Positions 1 through 10,649 of a DNA stretch of 64,000 nt are shown here, piece by piece. The stretch comes from Cryptomeria japonica (taxonomy: Eukaryota > Streptophyta > Pinopsida > Cupressales > Cupressaceae): the NCBI RefSeq assembly GCF_030272615.1, contig NC_081413.1, positions 556,599,136-556,663,135 on the forward strand, given 5' to 3'. Made by a program: the position numbers and the translations under genes. How positions within the stretch are numbered: the first letter of the stretch is position 1; every line of letters starts with the position of its first letter. A model generated the notes under the pieces. The model was not told where the DNA came from and did no database searches. It was given only the letters and a program-made list of their open reading frames with translations.

Positions 1-913
1 CCTTGGAAGAAGAAGTTGACATTCTAGAAGGCAAATTGATTTTGTTCTTCTCAAGAAGATTCTTCAACTCATCAATATCCTTCTTGTAACAATGTTGTTC
101 ATCATGTCCTGACTTCTTGCAATATGCAACAAAAAGATTGTCCTTATATGATTTCCTCTTAGGTGGGAATGTAGAATCACCTTGTTGCGGAGAAGAGGAT
201 TGTGCTCCATCTTGTTGTGGTTTAGACTTGGGTTGCTTTTGGTTCTTTCCTTTTTCTTGATTGCTTTGATTCCCTTTATTAGCCACCAAAGCTTGTGACT
301 TTGAAGATTTGAGAATCCCCATCTTAGTCAACTTAGATTGCTCAAGAATCAACATCTCTGTGAATGCATCAAAGGAGGGAGAAGTGTATGAGGAACCTTG
401 AGCTAACCTATGGGTGTGGAAGCTAGATACAAAGGCTGCATACTCTGATGGAAGCTTGTCCAACAAGTTATAAACCAATTGAGCATCCTTTTTGTTAATG
501 CCACAATCCCTTAGCTTTGCTCTTAGCTCATTTGCTTTTGTGACATAATCTTGGATTGTATCAAAATCCTTGGGATCCAATGTTGTGAGTTCACTATCAA
601 GCTTGTAGCCCTTAATCTCATCAACTTGACCATACAATTTCTCATAAATATCCCAAGCCTCTTTAATTGTAGTACACTTATCAATGTGAAAAATGAGGTC
701 ATCTGATACATACTTTATAAGAGTTCCAAGTGCCATAGCATTCTTAGTGAGCCATTCAATTCGAGCAATAGGACCAACCTTAGGATCAGGTGGTGTTGTA
801 ATAGTTCCATTTACATAATGAATGAGTCTTTTTTCCATTAGTTTACTCCATGCCTTAATCTTCCATGATGCATAATTCCGAGGAGTTAAAAGTGAAAATT
901 TAGGAGAACCCAT
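1..913 (-). CDS. Ty1/copia gag protein, partial (runs off left edge)
   Basis: Reading leftwards from the ATG at 911-913 the frame stays open for 304 codons to the window edge. Residues 1-30 (start MGSPKFSLLTPRNYASWK) match the N-terminal part of plant copia gag proteins. The middle has the gag-type (UBN2/retrotran_gag_2) pattern, for example NLLDKLPSEY and FTEMLILEQSKL. A Lys/Gln-rich linker follows, then a zinc-knuckle-like YCKKSGHDEQHC. In that knuckle the position of the first Cys of CX2CX4HX4C is Val, so it may not bind zinc. Gag would form the virus-like particle that packages element RNA. A PBS at 2612-2624 supports a left-pointing element whose pol lies outside the window. The open frame suggests a fairly young or constrained copy. 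Domain assignment is by eye. Confidence 0.85.
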   Translation of the reverse strand, partial: MGSPKFSLLTPRNYASWKIKAWSKLMEKRLIHYVNGTITTPPDPKVGPIARIEWLTKNAMALGTLIKYVSDDLIFHIDKCTTIKEAWDIYEKLYGQVDEIKGYKLDSELTTLDPKDFDTIQDYVTKANELRAKLRDCGINKKDAQLVYNLLDKLPSEYAAFVSSFHTHRLAQGSSYTSPSFDAFTEMLILEQSKLTKMGILKSSKSQALVANKGNQSNQEKGKNQKQPKSKPQQDGAQSSSPQQGDSTFPPKRKSYKDNLFVAYCKKSGHDEQHCYKKDIDELKNLLEKNKINLPSRMSTSSSK

Positions 914-2611
914 AGTACCAAAATGAAAAAACACAAGATAGAGAGAGGTACAATCACACAAGACACCCCCCCAAATTACTCAATCAAGAATCCCCCCCCC
1001 AAAAAAAAAAATGAAAAAAAAAATGATGATTTGGCACTTTATACTTAGTGCGTATACAATGGGCCACTTGCAAAACAAGGCAAGGTGGACTTCTAGTTTC
1101 AACTTTACAACTACCTCAAATAGGCTACAAGAGACTCCAAAAAATACTACAAGTGATCTAAGCTGAGATCCAAGCAAAATACAAGTACCAAATAGGCCAA
1201 AAAAGACCAAATACTAAAAGTACAATTTCTACTCAAAATCACTGAAAACTAATGAAAAATTATGAAAGTAGACAAAAAATTATGCACTTTAAAAAAAAAA
1301 TGGCACCTGAAAAGGAGGTCGTACGACCCCAAACAAATCCTTTGAAGTTCCAAAATTGAGAATTAGATAGGTACAATCATCAAAAACTGCAAATTGTGAA
1401 AAATATGTCCATCAAAACCAAAAAATTCCTCCACCACTACGAAGAGCATGAAATATTAGCCCAAATAAAAAAAAATTGCACCAAAAAAGGAGCAAATATG
1501 AGCAAGTTACGGCCTCCTGAAGTCAGACTGCAAAACTAAAAAGCTCAATGAGAGGGGGTAATTTTTTTTCAAAAAATACTGTTGATGTAGGCTGACGTCA
1601 ACAATTCATGAGGTTAAATTTAACGACCGTTTGACCATCATCAAACCGTCGCACCCTTCTCCTGACCGTATAGATGATGACGTCATCATGTGACGTGGCT
1701 GTACGGACAATTGACTGTATAGGTTGAGGTGGCAGTCTGTACTGTTGACTGGGCTAATCAAACAAAGCCACGTGGCGGCTACTGTGCTGAATGTGTCTCT
1801 CCGGGAAAATAATATCGTGCCACGTGGCGACTTGGTGTGCAGAACTGGTGGGAGAGAGGTAGGGTGCTGACGGGAAGGTGTTCGGAGCCGGGGAACCGGA
1901 AGCAAAGGGAGTAGGTCGGCGACGGAGGGAGCAGGGCCCGGGTCGGGTGGATCAGGTAAGTCGTTGGTGGGAGCAATAGCCACGGGCGGTGGTCGGTAGC
2001 CGGCAGTCAGTTGAGGCAGCGTTGGCAAAGGAGGCACGAACGACGGTGGACCACACAGTGGTGGTGGTGGCCGGAGGTCGCACGTGGCTGACAGTGGAAG
2101 ATCGCCAGGGTTGGGAGGTATGGCGATGATCAGAGGGATACGCCGTCGGGTGCCGAGAAGAGGATACCGTCGGCGAAGACTGAAGGCTGTCAGAATATGG
2201 GGGTTGCGCAAATCTATGGACAGTACGACGAGGCCTGCAAAAATAATGTTGTGATAGTACGGTGTTGGGGGTGTCCCCTCGAAAAAAAAGAGCTTTTTAA
2301 AATTTTTTTTTAAAAATATATATATTTTTTTAAATCGATTTCAAATCGGTAAATTTTTTTTAAAAAAATTTCGTGAAAAATATAAAGATAAATATGCAGA
2401 TTTTTTTTAAAAAAAATCCGTACAAATATAACAGAATTGACGAAATTTTTTCCCTCACCAAAATAGGCTAAATTTATACTCAAATTTTTTGGAAACGGCC
2501 TCACAGACTCAATCGTGATGTCCAAATCGTTGTAGGATGCCCCCAAAAAATGCAAATCCCCAAATCCAAAAATTGAAGCCTCCAATAATAACTAATCAAA
2601 GAAGCCCTTTA
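914..2611 (-). other. Long leader of the left-hand copia element, with GC-rich island
   Basis: This 1.7 kb separates the PBS from the gag ATG. The part at about 1640-2240 is much more GC-rich than its surroundings. On the minus strand it is open for 201 codons (1606-2211), very rich in Pro, Arg and Leu, but the ORF starts at TTG and resembles nothing I know. Parts near 960-1020 and 2280-2430 are A/T homopolymer-rich. A GC-rich leader also occurs in the copia element at 39 kb, so this is more likely a structured untranslated leader or intron than a gene. Confidence 0.55.
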
Positions 2612-2624
2612 GGCTTTGATATCA
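2612..2624 (-). promoter_or_regulatory. Primer-binding site (tRNA-iMet type), degenerate
   Basis: The minus strand reads TGATATCAAAGCC. This is two transitions away from the usual plant PBS TGGTATCAGAGCC, which is complementary to the 3' end of initiator tRNA-Met. The LTR appears to end in CTCACA directly before it. It fixes the direction of the left-hand copia element. Confidence 0.7.
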
Positions 2625-2745
2625 TGTGAGATTTTGTCAAGATCAAGAGCTCAATGAAAAGTACAAAATAAAGAGACAAAATATTGATAGGAATAAACTG
2701 CTTACATCACAACACTTTCACAACATCAACAACCTTTATAAAAAA
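2625..2745 (-). repeat. Proximal end of the 5' LTR of the left-hand copia element
   Basis: The LTR should begin immediately next to the PBS and extend to higher coordinates. On the minus strand a TATAAAGG box lies at 2733-2740, about 110 bp from the LTR end, giving a short R-U5. The outer LTR boundary cannot be placed because the second LTR is outside the window. Confidence 0.5.
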
Positions 2746-3821
2746 ATAACTAAAATAAAGGTGTATCACAACTTGAAACTAACTATAGGTGAGTACAAAA
2801 TTCTAACATCACCTCTATAATATAGATATTTTCAATCTTAATGTTCCTCTAAATATTTGTTAAAATTCACATGTCAAATGCTAGTTTCATCTAATTAAAT
2901 TGCATATTTTTATTGTGAAAGTGGCCTATGTTGTGTAGGATAAACTTGGACCATCTTAGAGTGTACCATAATATCCTTACACAATTTTTTCATTGAGATT
3001 AACATCGATAAAGCATAAAACTATTTTAACCAACAATAAGATTATAAAAAGATAGATATCCTCCCAATCAAGGGGCCTTAAAAGAACAATCTAAGGTTCT
3101 TAATTTTTTTTTCAAAGGAATAATGTAAAATGGTCTCCTCTTGATACATGATTCTTTAAGTTGAATTCAAATGGGGACTTATGAGGAAATCAAAGACTAT
3201 TAGGAGCTATTGTTTCATAAGGGATTTGTGCAACCTCCAAGAAACCACAAGATAGCACCAACAATGAAGTGGAAGCACAAAGCCTTCTACTTACATCCTT
3301 TAAATTTGTCTCAAGAATAATTTTTTTTGTCACAATCAAAAGCAACCCTATGACAATAATGAATGCAATTAGAAAAAGATATGCGCCTAATTAGAATTGT
3401 CTCATAATCTATTGCAAGTGTGGCCTATTTAGGACAAGTCGAAGTATTTCATCATAAATCATTGTTTTAGGAAGGCAAGGAAGCCGATTTCTTGCAAATT
3501 ATGTGCTTGATCACAATAACAAAATCATAATTAATATGCCCCCTCAACTTGGGATGGTTTAACAATCAAATTCAACAAAAATTTATTGCATGTGATAGAG
3601 ATATCTACTAAAATTGCAAAAGGAGGAGGTGCAATAGTTATGTCGATTGCAAGTTATATAGAATAATGTGCAAAAATTTGAAATTATCCCTAAATATTAA
3701 GTACTTCAAATGTCAATATATATGCAATCTATAAAATACATACACATCCCAAATTTGGTAGTGTGGAGCTCTTAATAAATTGAATGCCCTCTAAATTTAA
3801 ACTACTACTATAAAAGATTGT
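2746..3821. other. Intergenic or LTR U3, no gene seen
   Basis: AT-rich sequence with no convincing ORF. Part of it is probably U3 of the left-hand copia LTR, whose far end I could not find. Confidence 0.5.
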
Positions 3822-4018
3822 GATGTGTGTGCGTGCGCACGCACATGCGCGTGTGTGAGTGAGAATATATGTATATATGTATGCATATGCATATGTATGT
3901 ACATATACATACATACACACATGTACATGTATGTATATATGTGTATGTATATGTGTATGCATATATATATGTGTGTATGTGTGTCTATACACACACTTAT
4001 ACATACATACATAATATA
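3822..4018. repeat. Compound TG/CA and ATGT microsatellite
   Basis: About 200 bp of alternating purine-pyrimidine sequence: GTGTGTGCGTGCGCACGC, then TATG/CATA and ACAT runs. The 60-110 codon ORFs here on both strands (repeating Tyr-Ile-His-Thr) are translations of the microsatellite. Such tracts can form Z-DNA. Confidence 0.9.
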
Positions 4019-4280
4019 GTTTAATAACAACTGAATTAGAAAAAGTGAGTCTCAAATCAACTCATGAAATTGCAAAGTATAAAGGAAGAGCATGTAGGGT
4101 CTCAGTTCAACCAAAAAACTACTAAGATAAATGGTTTGAAATGTCTAAAAAGGAGGATATTGTTGATATACAACACATTAAACAATCTAATACATCTACT
4201 ACTGAAAATTATATAGTCATATATAGTCATATACATATAATATGAATTAGAAAATATAAGCTACAATCTAGCAATTCCTG

Positions 4281-4470
4281 CTATCACTGTATTGCTCTAA
4301 ATCCTTCCACCCAATAGGAGGATCCACACACACACACACATGTACTTACATGCATACATGTGTAAGTGTGTTTTTGACATAGACCCTCCTATTGGGTGGA
4401 ATGTGTATGTGCATTTTTGTCATAGATCCTCCTATTGGTGGAAGGATTTAGAGCAATACAGTGACAACTA
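4281..4470. repeat. Fold-back (inverted) repeat, MITE-like
   Basis: The left arm at 4281-4324 and the right arm at 4424-4470 are near-perfect reverse complements over about 44 bp, with one 1-bp indel (CCCAATAGG versus CCAATAGG). Flanking CTAG-containing sequence (4267-4271 and 4467-4470) may be part of the termini. The roughly 100-bp loop holds a CA run and a third partial copy of the arm end (CCTCCTATTGGG near 4385). No clear TSD was found. Confidence 0.75.
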
Positions 4471-4484
4471 GAATTGCGCATCCA

Positions 4485-5860
4485 CATGTGTGTTTTTGTG
4501 TGCAAATTAAGAATAATGGGCTATGATAAATATATAAAATATTGATGTAAAATTGTGTGGCAGATCTACTTGCCCACCACAATTTTTATTGGTGAAATAT
4601 TCTATTGACAAATTCACCATCAAACAGAATATGCTATATTTAAAAAGAAAAAAAAAATCCTATTAAGCTAATCTACTTGAAAAAACTTCATTTTAGTTTT
4701 ATAGTTGTATAATCCATTAGTTAGACTGTGAATTTTGGAAGATGAAAATGTGAAAATAAATAAGATGAAAATAATGCAATGCAAGATCCAAAACCCACAT
4801 TCATACTCACTCAATAAAGTGTCAAATCTATGGATAAATCAAATGATAAACAATAATACCACAATAAAGACCTTAAATTGCTCCATTATTTACTTGAATG
4901 CTCGTTGGAAATTTTCTCTCAAATTTTGTAGTATAACTTTGATATTACCATGATAGATATGAAGGCTTGATACTTAATAATGGATGATGATAAAGCTAGC
5001 TTGATAGTGATAATGAATACATGCTCAAGAAGAATTGCGTAGGAAATTTGATTGTAAGAATGCTAACTAAAGAAAATTAATGAGTGAAAGTCTTATTTAT
5101 ATGCCTCACTTAACATTTGATCAATGGTGAAGATCAATTAGAAAATTAATGGATGGGAAAAATTAATAAGGTAGGACCTATAATTAACATATGGATTAAT
5201 GAAATGAAATAATAAAAATGGTGTGAATGCATAGAGATAATAAATAAAACATTATTTTATTTATTTTAGGTGGGCAAATTAAATAAACTATTTGAAATTT
5301 ATTTAATTTTAGAAAAAAGTGTTATCTAATTAAATATTTGTTTAAATTATTCAATTATAATGGATCAAAAAATGAATTAATTAAAAAATACAATTATTTA
5401 ATGAATAGAAAAAAATTAATTAATAAAAGAAACATTAGCTTAATTAATAAATAATTTTTTTTTTAATTAATATGTATAGACAAATTAATGAAAAGGTAAT
5501 GATAGGACAACATAATAAAAATGCATTAGTTATTTTTAAATGTCTACATGAATCGATTGATATCTAGAAATTACTTTTGATGCATCTCATAATTTATGAG
5601 ATGAACCATGAATTTTTAATGCTTATATTGAAACCAAGCCTTACTTGTGTGTGTACAACAAGCATTCATTCTCTTGCAATGCTAGAATAACTCATACACA
5701 ATGTGAAATTAAAGGATATTTGAAGGAATGCAAAGATGACAACAATACAAAGAAGCAACTAATTCAGAGCATGTTTGTTATCTCCAAGTACTTTAAACTA
5801 AGTGCTACAATCTCCTCATCTCTACCCATTGAAAGAAAGAAAGAAATTATTTTAATGTCC
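4485..5860. other. AT-rich intergenic DNA, possible minus-strand LTR
   Basis: No gene is seen. On the minus strand, sequence starting TGTAGACA (plus 5541-5548), followed by AT-rich TTAATTAA-type sequence and a TATAAATAAG box near 5090, looks like an LTR promoter. A similar TGTAGACA start ends at 20185. No TSD or second LTR was found, so this is only a candidate. Confidence 0.3.
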
Positions 5861-5864
5861 ACGA

Positions 5865-8800
5865 GACTAAGTATAGCCTATGGGATAGACCCCTTCAGAA
5901 ATCAACTTCTGCATTACACCTCTTTTCTTGTGCAGCGTGATGATGAGAGCCTCTAGCCTCTCCACACACCCCTCATTGAATAAATTATCCCAAAAGCAGT
6001 ACGCAAGAGTGGTTTCATAACTGTCCCTGTTGTCCTTGAAAGTGTCACATTCTAGAATGAAGTGTTATTATGTTTCAACCTTACTTGAAGTGCAAAAAAT
6101 GCACTCTTTCCTCCCAATTTTCTTTTGGTCTTTTCCAATGCCCAATTTCACATTGGAGCTAATAAGAGTTAGTTCTTAATTGAGCAATTAGGATTTTGGC
6201 TTTCCACGATAAATTAGCCCCTATGTACACTTTTTGTTGATGGTTACACAAGGGGTTAAACTCTTCAATATAATACTTTTTCTTTCTCCCTAGCTCTTTA
6301 CCCCAAGTCCGCTTGTGGAACTTATCTATAACATACGCCTTTATCTCCTTGCTATTCGTGGGGCACATGTTCAAGTATATATCCCATTTTCTAAGCCATT
6401 TGCTATTTTGTCTCATCCAAGTCTTCTTTCTTTTGCATAATGTGTCATTGAAGACGACCTTAGGCCATCTACCCTCATCCATTTGCTCAATTATTTTCAA
6501 ATAACAAATGAGCCTCGCCAAAGCAATTGCCTCCATTGGTGCAACTCCCACTTCACTCAACATGATATAATACGGGACTGAGCTTTTGAGTTTGAACTTG
6601 TTTGTAATCAATCGCTTTTGAATTTGCTCAATTTGTTTCCACTGTAAATTAGAGGTGTTGTTGGCCCACACTTCACAGCCATAAAGTGCAACTAGAAGCA
6701 TTGAAAGCCCAAGGAGAGTTTGGGTAGTCTTCCAATCCTATAACTCCGCCTCTATGCACCTATTTTGAAAAGCATAGAATGCTTTCCAACCTCCCATCAT
6801 TCTCTTCTTTCTGCAACCTTCCCGACTTAGATTTTTGTTGAAGTCAATTCCAAGGTCTTTGTAGTCTGTCACTTCTTCCAAAACACTGCCTTCAAAGAAG
6901 AACTTATGCTGGTTATTCTTTCTTTTGTTGGAGAAAACCATCACATTCGTCTTGCTAATGTTGACCTACATACCAACTGTTCTACAAACCTGCTCAAGAG
7001 AGTGTAAGTGCTCTTGTAAGCCAAGAGAAGACCTAGCAATCAAAATGATGTCATCTGCATACAAAAGGAGCCTTATCACAAACTCACCCAACTGAACACC
7101 ATCCCCATCTTGAAGGTTTAACCATTCTTCAAATTTGTCAATATATATACCAAAGAGTGTAGGGGACAAAGGGCACCCTTGCTTGACCCCTATATCACTC
7201 CTAAAACTTTCAGAGATGCCAGCTGAAGTACATATTTTGACTTTAACTTCCTCATACAACCTATGAATAGCTACCCTAAGATGTATAAGAACCCCTATTT
7301 CCTCCATTCTTTGCCAAAGCTTATCTCTAGGGACCGTGTCAAAAGCTTTTTTGAAATCCACAAAGCAACAAAAAGCTTCCTCATTTTGCTCCTAAACTTT
7401 TTCAATGATGTGCCTTAGAGTAATACCATGATCGATCGTAGAATGCTTAGGTCTAAAACCTGCTTGCCCTTTAGCTTGTTTATCACTTTTTTCCGCCCAC
7501 TTGCTGATTTTGTTTTCTATCATGTTGCCAAATAACTTTGTAAACAAATGATTTATCATAATGGTTCTATAATTGGAGGGATTACTGACATCACCACTCT
7601 TGAAAAGAGTCATTGCTAAGCTGGTTATCCAATTAGAAGGGAACTCTTGTTGAATGATGCTATTGAAAATTTTTGTCATGTGAGGTGCAAGAATATTCGT
7701 ACCCCACTTTAGATGCTCCGCTTGAAGTTCAACTAGGTCTTTTGTTTTACAAGCACCCAACTTCTTGATACCCATTTTGATCTCTTGAATAGTGAAAAGC
7801 TTAATGGTGGTTTTGACCAAAGGGGGAGAGGCAACTTGTGAATCCTACTCATAAAGCTACTTTGCATAGTCGAGCCATTGAGATGAAGTAATAGTGTTTT
7901 CATCTTGCCTCTTCCTTGATTGAAACTCCTTCCTAAAAAGCTTTGGGTTCCTTTTTCCAACGAAGATTAACTCCTCTCCTTATGACCATGAAATCATCTT
8001 TTTTCTTTCTTAAAATCTGCTTATAAACTTTGAGATTAATACGTTTATTATTTGTCTCCTTCAAAGTCCTCCTTGCCTTTTTGCATTCTTCATCAAACCA
8101 AGCATTGACCGAAAAACAATTTGTTTGTGTTTTTCTATTCTTAGCTCTTTTACATTCCGCAAGTGCTCCATGGATTATATTTATAAGCTCAGGACTACGA
8201 AGCCCATGAATAGGAATTTTCTCCTTCTTGAAAAGTCTTTCAAGCGTTATTTGTAAGGTGTTACAATTTTTTTGAGTTAACAAAATTCTGCCCTTTAGAG
8301 AAGATTGCAAAATTTAGGTGGAATTCTTCCCAAGCTGCACCTTTTCAATCCAAGAGAAGCTTAAATAAATCGGTTTATGATAAAAAATTTAAATCCCAGA
8401 ATTGTTCACCAATCAAAACTTCTTCCATTTTGTCACACAAGTCATGTAAGCAAATGACATAATCCACTACACTTGCACCATTATAAGTATTACAAGTGAA
8501 ATTCTCAAACCTCACCCATCTAGCCAAACCATTGCAAATGACTAAATTGAATGACCCGCATAAAGTAAGCAGTTGCTCCCCAAAAACATTCCAACATTTA
8601 CTGTCTTTTGAGACCCTTGTCCACTGATGAATACTTTCTTCTATGAGCCACATGGGATTGCAATCTTCTTCAAAACATGGAATGTTGGCTTGTTCACTAG
8701 CTGTCCTACCATTAAAATCCCCCACCAAAAAGACTTCACCAAGTTGAGAATATTTGGCTATATCCTTTTTTTAAACTACAAAAGGATCCTTGTGGTCAAG

Positions 8801-9160
8801 GTCACTATTCTTGTAAGTTTTTGAAACTTGCGAAGCAAAGTAGCATGTTGCAATACGAATGAGATTACCATTTTTTGCGATTTTGAACCAAACAAATTGT
8901 TTATTTGTATCTTCTCTTTCTAGCTGAATCAAACGGCCTTCTTTTTCCTTCACTAAAATCATGATACCCCCATGACCTTTGCCATTCCCTACTGCCTTGT
9001 TCCACACTGACATCTTCAAATACCCTTCAAACATAAGTGTCTTACACCCTTCATGCTCATGAGTTTCAATGAGACAAATAATGTCTCGATCTTTCGCAAT
9101 AGGCTCTAACCTAGGTCAACATCTCAACGGGTAACCTCTACAATTCCAACAAACTAAACT
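5865..9160 (-). pseudogene. LINE ORF2: endonuclease - reverse transcriptase - zinc finger, broken
   Basis: Endonuclease (about 9160-8370): starts LVCWNCRG, then ICLIETHEHE with the catalytic Glu, VGDFNGRTA, and GASVVDYVIC, matching the apurinic-like endonuclease fold. The linker 8370-7820 is shredded by frameshifts. RT (7820-6159): QAGFRPKHSTIDHG, FVDFKKAFDTV, VKQGCPLSPTLF and the catalytic YADD are all present in one frame interrupted by only three stops, all TAG (7392, 6966, 6738). After the stop at 6159 a frameshifted tail encodes CIFCTSS, then HFILEC (about 6050-6115), a CCHC finger typical of LINE ORF2 C-termini. The enzyme would nick the target and copy RNA in place. This copy is inactive. 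Confidence 0.85.
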
Positions 9161-10542
9161 TAGGGAAACCCAGGTAGGACTTGATTGCTATGTGTTGACA
9201 TGTAAGGCTCAAAGATGAGTCTAACTCCTCATTAGCCCACACCGAATTTGTTGGTACGCTTTCTACCAAAGAATTTGCTGCCACTTCCTTACTACAAACT
9301 TGTTGTTTTACTTTGAAATGAGGCCCAAAAGAGGCAATAATTGCTTTGCCTTTGTATAGCCATGCTCTTTTGCCCTCGTCTCCAACTGCTCTAACTATTG
9401 ACATTTCCAGCCTCCTCTCTTCTAGTTGACTAATAGTTAAATCTTCATCTAAAGAAAAGCGAGAGCCCCTTAGAAATTGTTTCTTATTTAGAAGGACTTG
9501 CTTGTCCTGTAGGTTTGATAAGATGATTCTAATGGGTCTTGTTCTTTCAGCACTAAACTTACCCACTCTCCATGCCTGACATATTCACCCTTGCCAACTC
9601 AACTTGTCTTTTAAGAAATCGCTAACCAACTCAAGAGTACGTTCATTTCTCCCATAGTCCTTCACCCCTTGAATGATTAAGTTTGTTGCTCTAACTTGCC
9701 TTTCTTTGACTTCTTTATCTTGCATATTGTCAACCCGAGTGTTTGTCTCTAGTACTTTATTATCGGAATTGCTAATAACTTGTGACCAAGATTTGGTATT
9801 TTTATTGGTAGTACTTCCTTCCTTACCTCCTTTTACTGCCTTACTTGCACTTTCTTCCACTACATGGGTATTAGTTTAGTCAATTGATTTTCCTACATCC
9901 TGAGGTGATTCACAGTTCAACACATCTTTACTTTTCGATACAGATTCTTTCATGGCTTGCCAAGCAGCCTTCATGTCTTGCCATTCACTCTTACCAACCA
10001 AAAGAGCCTCTTGCAACAATGTTAATTGCTCTTTTAAAAACATAGCTAATTGCTCTTTTAAAAACTTATTACTTTTTGCCAACATTTGGTTTGCAACTGC
10101 TAAAGCATTGATTTTGAGGGCTCTTTCCTGCCCTTTACATTCCAAAACCTCCAGCCTACTCTTGGGGCTTAAAGTCTTGCACATATAGATCAAATGACCA
10201 AGTGAGAGGAGTGGAAAAGGGGCTGTAAAAGACAGAATCATCAGTGCCCTTGTTGCCTTTGGACTTGCTGATATGACCTCTTCATATGGGAGAGTGAACA
10301 GAATATTGCTTAGTACGAAGGACTCAAATGTTTTGCCTTTGCTTTGACTGTTCCCATTTTAGATTAGCACTACGCCTTATAATACCCTGAAACTGTTTAG
10401 CATCGACCCAAACCCATTTCCTTGCCTTGACCGCATAAGCAATTTTCACTTGACCTAAGAGGTTTGTTTCAATGCGGCTGGAGAGATTTTGTATGTTTTG
10501 CAAGTTTAACATGTGTGAAGGTGAAAGTGTTTCCATTGCCAT
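9138..10542 (-). pseudogene. LINE ORF1 (nucleic-acid-binding, coiled-coil), broken
   Basis: The likely start is the ATG at 10540-10542 (MAMETLSPSHMLNLQNIQNL). The frame is broken near 10326, 9876 and 9585. The pieces give a basic N-terminal part, then a coiled-coil stretch (about 9930-10150, FLKEQL repeated, heptad-like Leu), then a core with RATNLIIQGVKD and, about 60 residues on, RPIRIILSNLQDKQVLLNKK and DEDLT. Coiled coil plus RRM-like core is known for ORF1 proteins that coat LINE RNA as a trimer. The last codons (SYLGFPKFSLLEL) overlap the start of ORF2. The function is inferred from layout. Confidence 0.65.
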
Positions 10543-10649
10543 GAGAAAAAAGTAAAAGAAACAAGATAAAGACCAAGGCAAAATACCTATCTGTCTATTG
10601 GAGACAACCAATAAAAATAATATTCTGCAAAGCAACAATGGAGCCCACT

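Larger units (their letters stand above)
5860..10640 (-). mobile_element. Non-LTR retrotransposon (LINE), decayed
   Basis: Two ORFs in LINE order, ORF1 then endonuclease-RT ORF2, run leftwards without LTRs. All parts point the same way and ORF1 overlaps the ORF2 start by a few codons near 9140-9160. The 3' end lies somewhere left of about 5870, and no poly(A) or TSD could be fixed. The RT style (LFGIYIDKFEEWL, then YADDIILIA, then GLQEHLHSLEQVC, and later ALYGCEVW) looks closer to the L2/CR1/Jockey group than to plant L1. That is a judgement by eye. Confidence 0.85.

Noticed and set aside
3729-4055. ORFs of 64-108 codons on both strands
   Set aside because: Repeating Tyr/Ile/His/Thr codons from a microsatellite.
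4940-4965. PBS-like TGGTAATATCAAAG on the minus strand with a TGTAGACA start at 5548
   Set aside because: Two extra bases within the PBS core, no second LTR and no TSD. Kept only as a possible LTR promoter.
5645-5956. 103-codon plus-strand ORF
   Set aside because: Its right part is antisense to the 3' end of LINE ORF2, and no protein family is seen.
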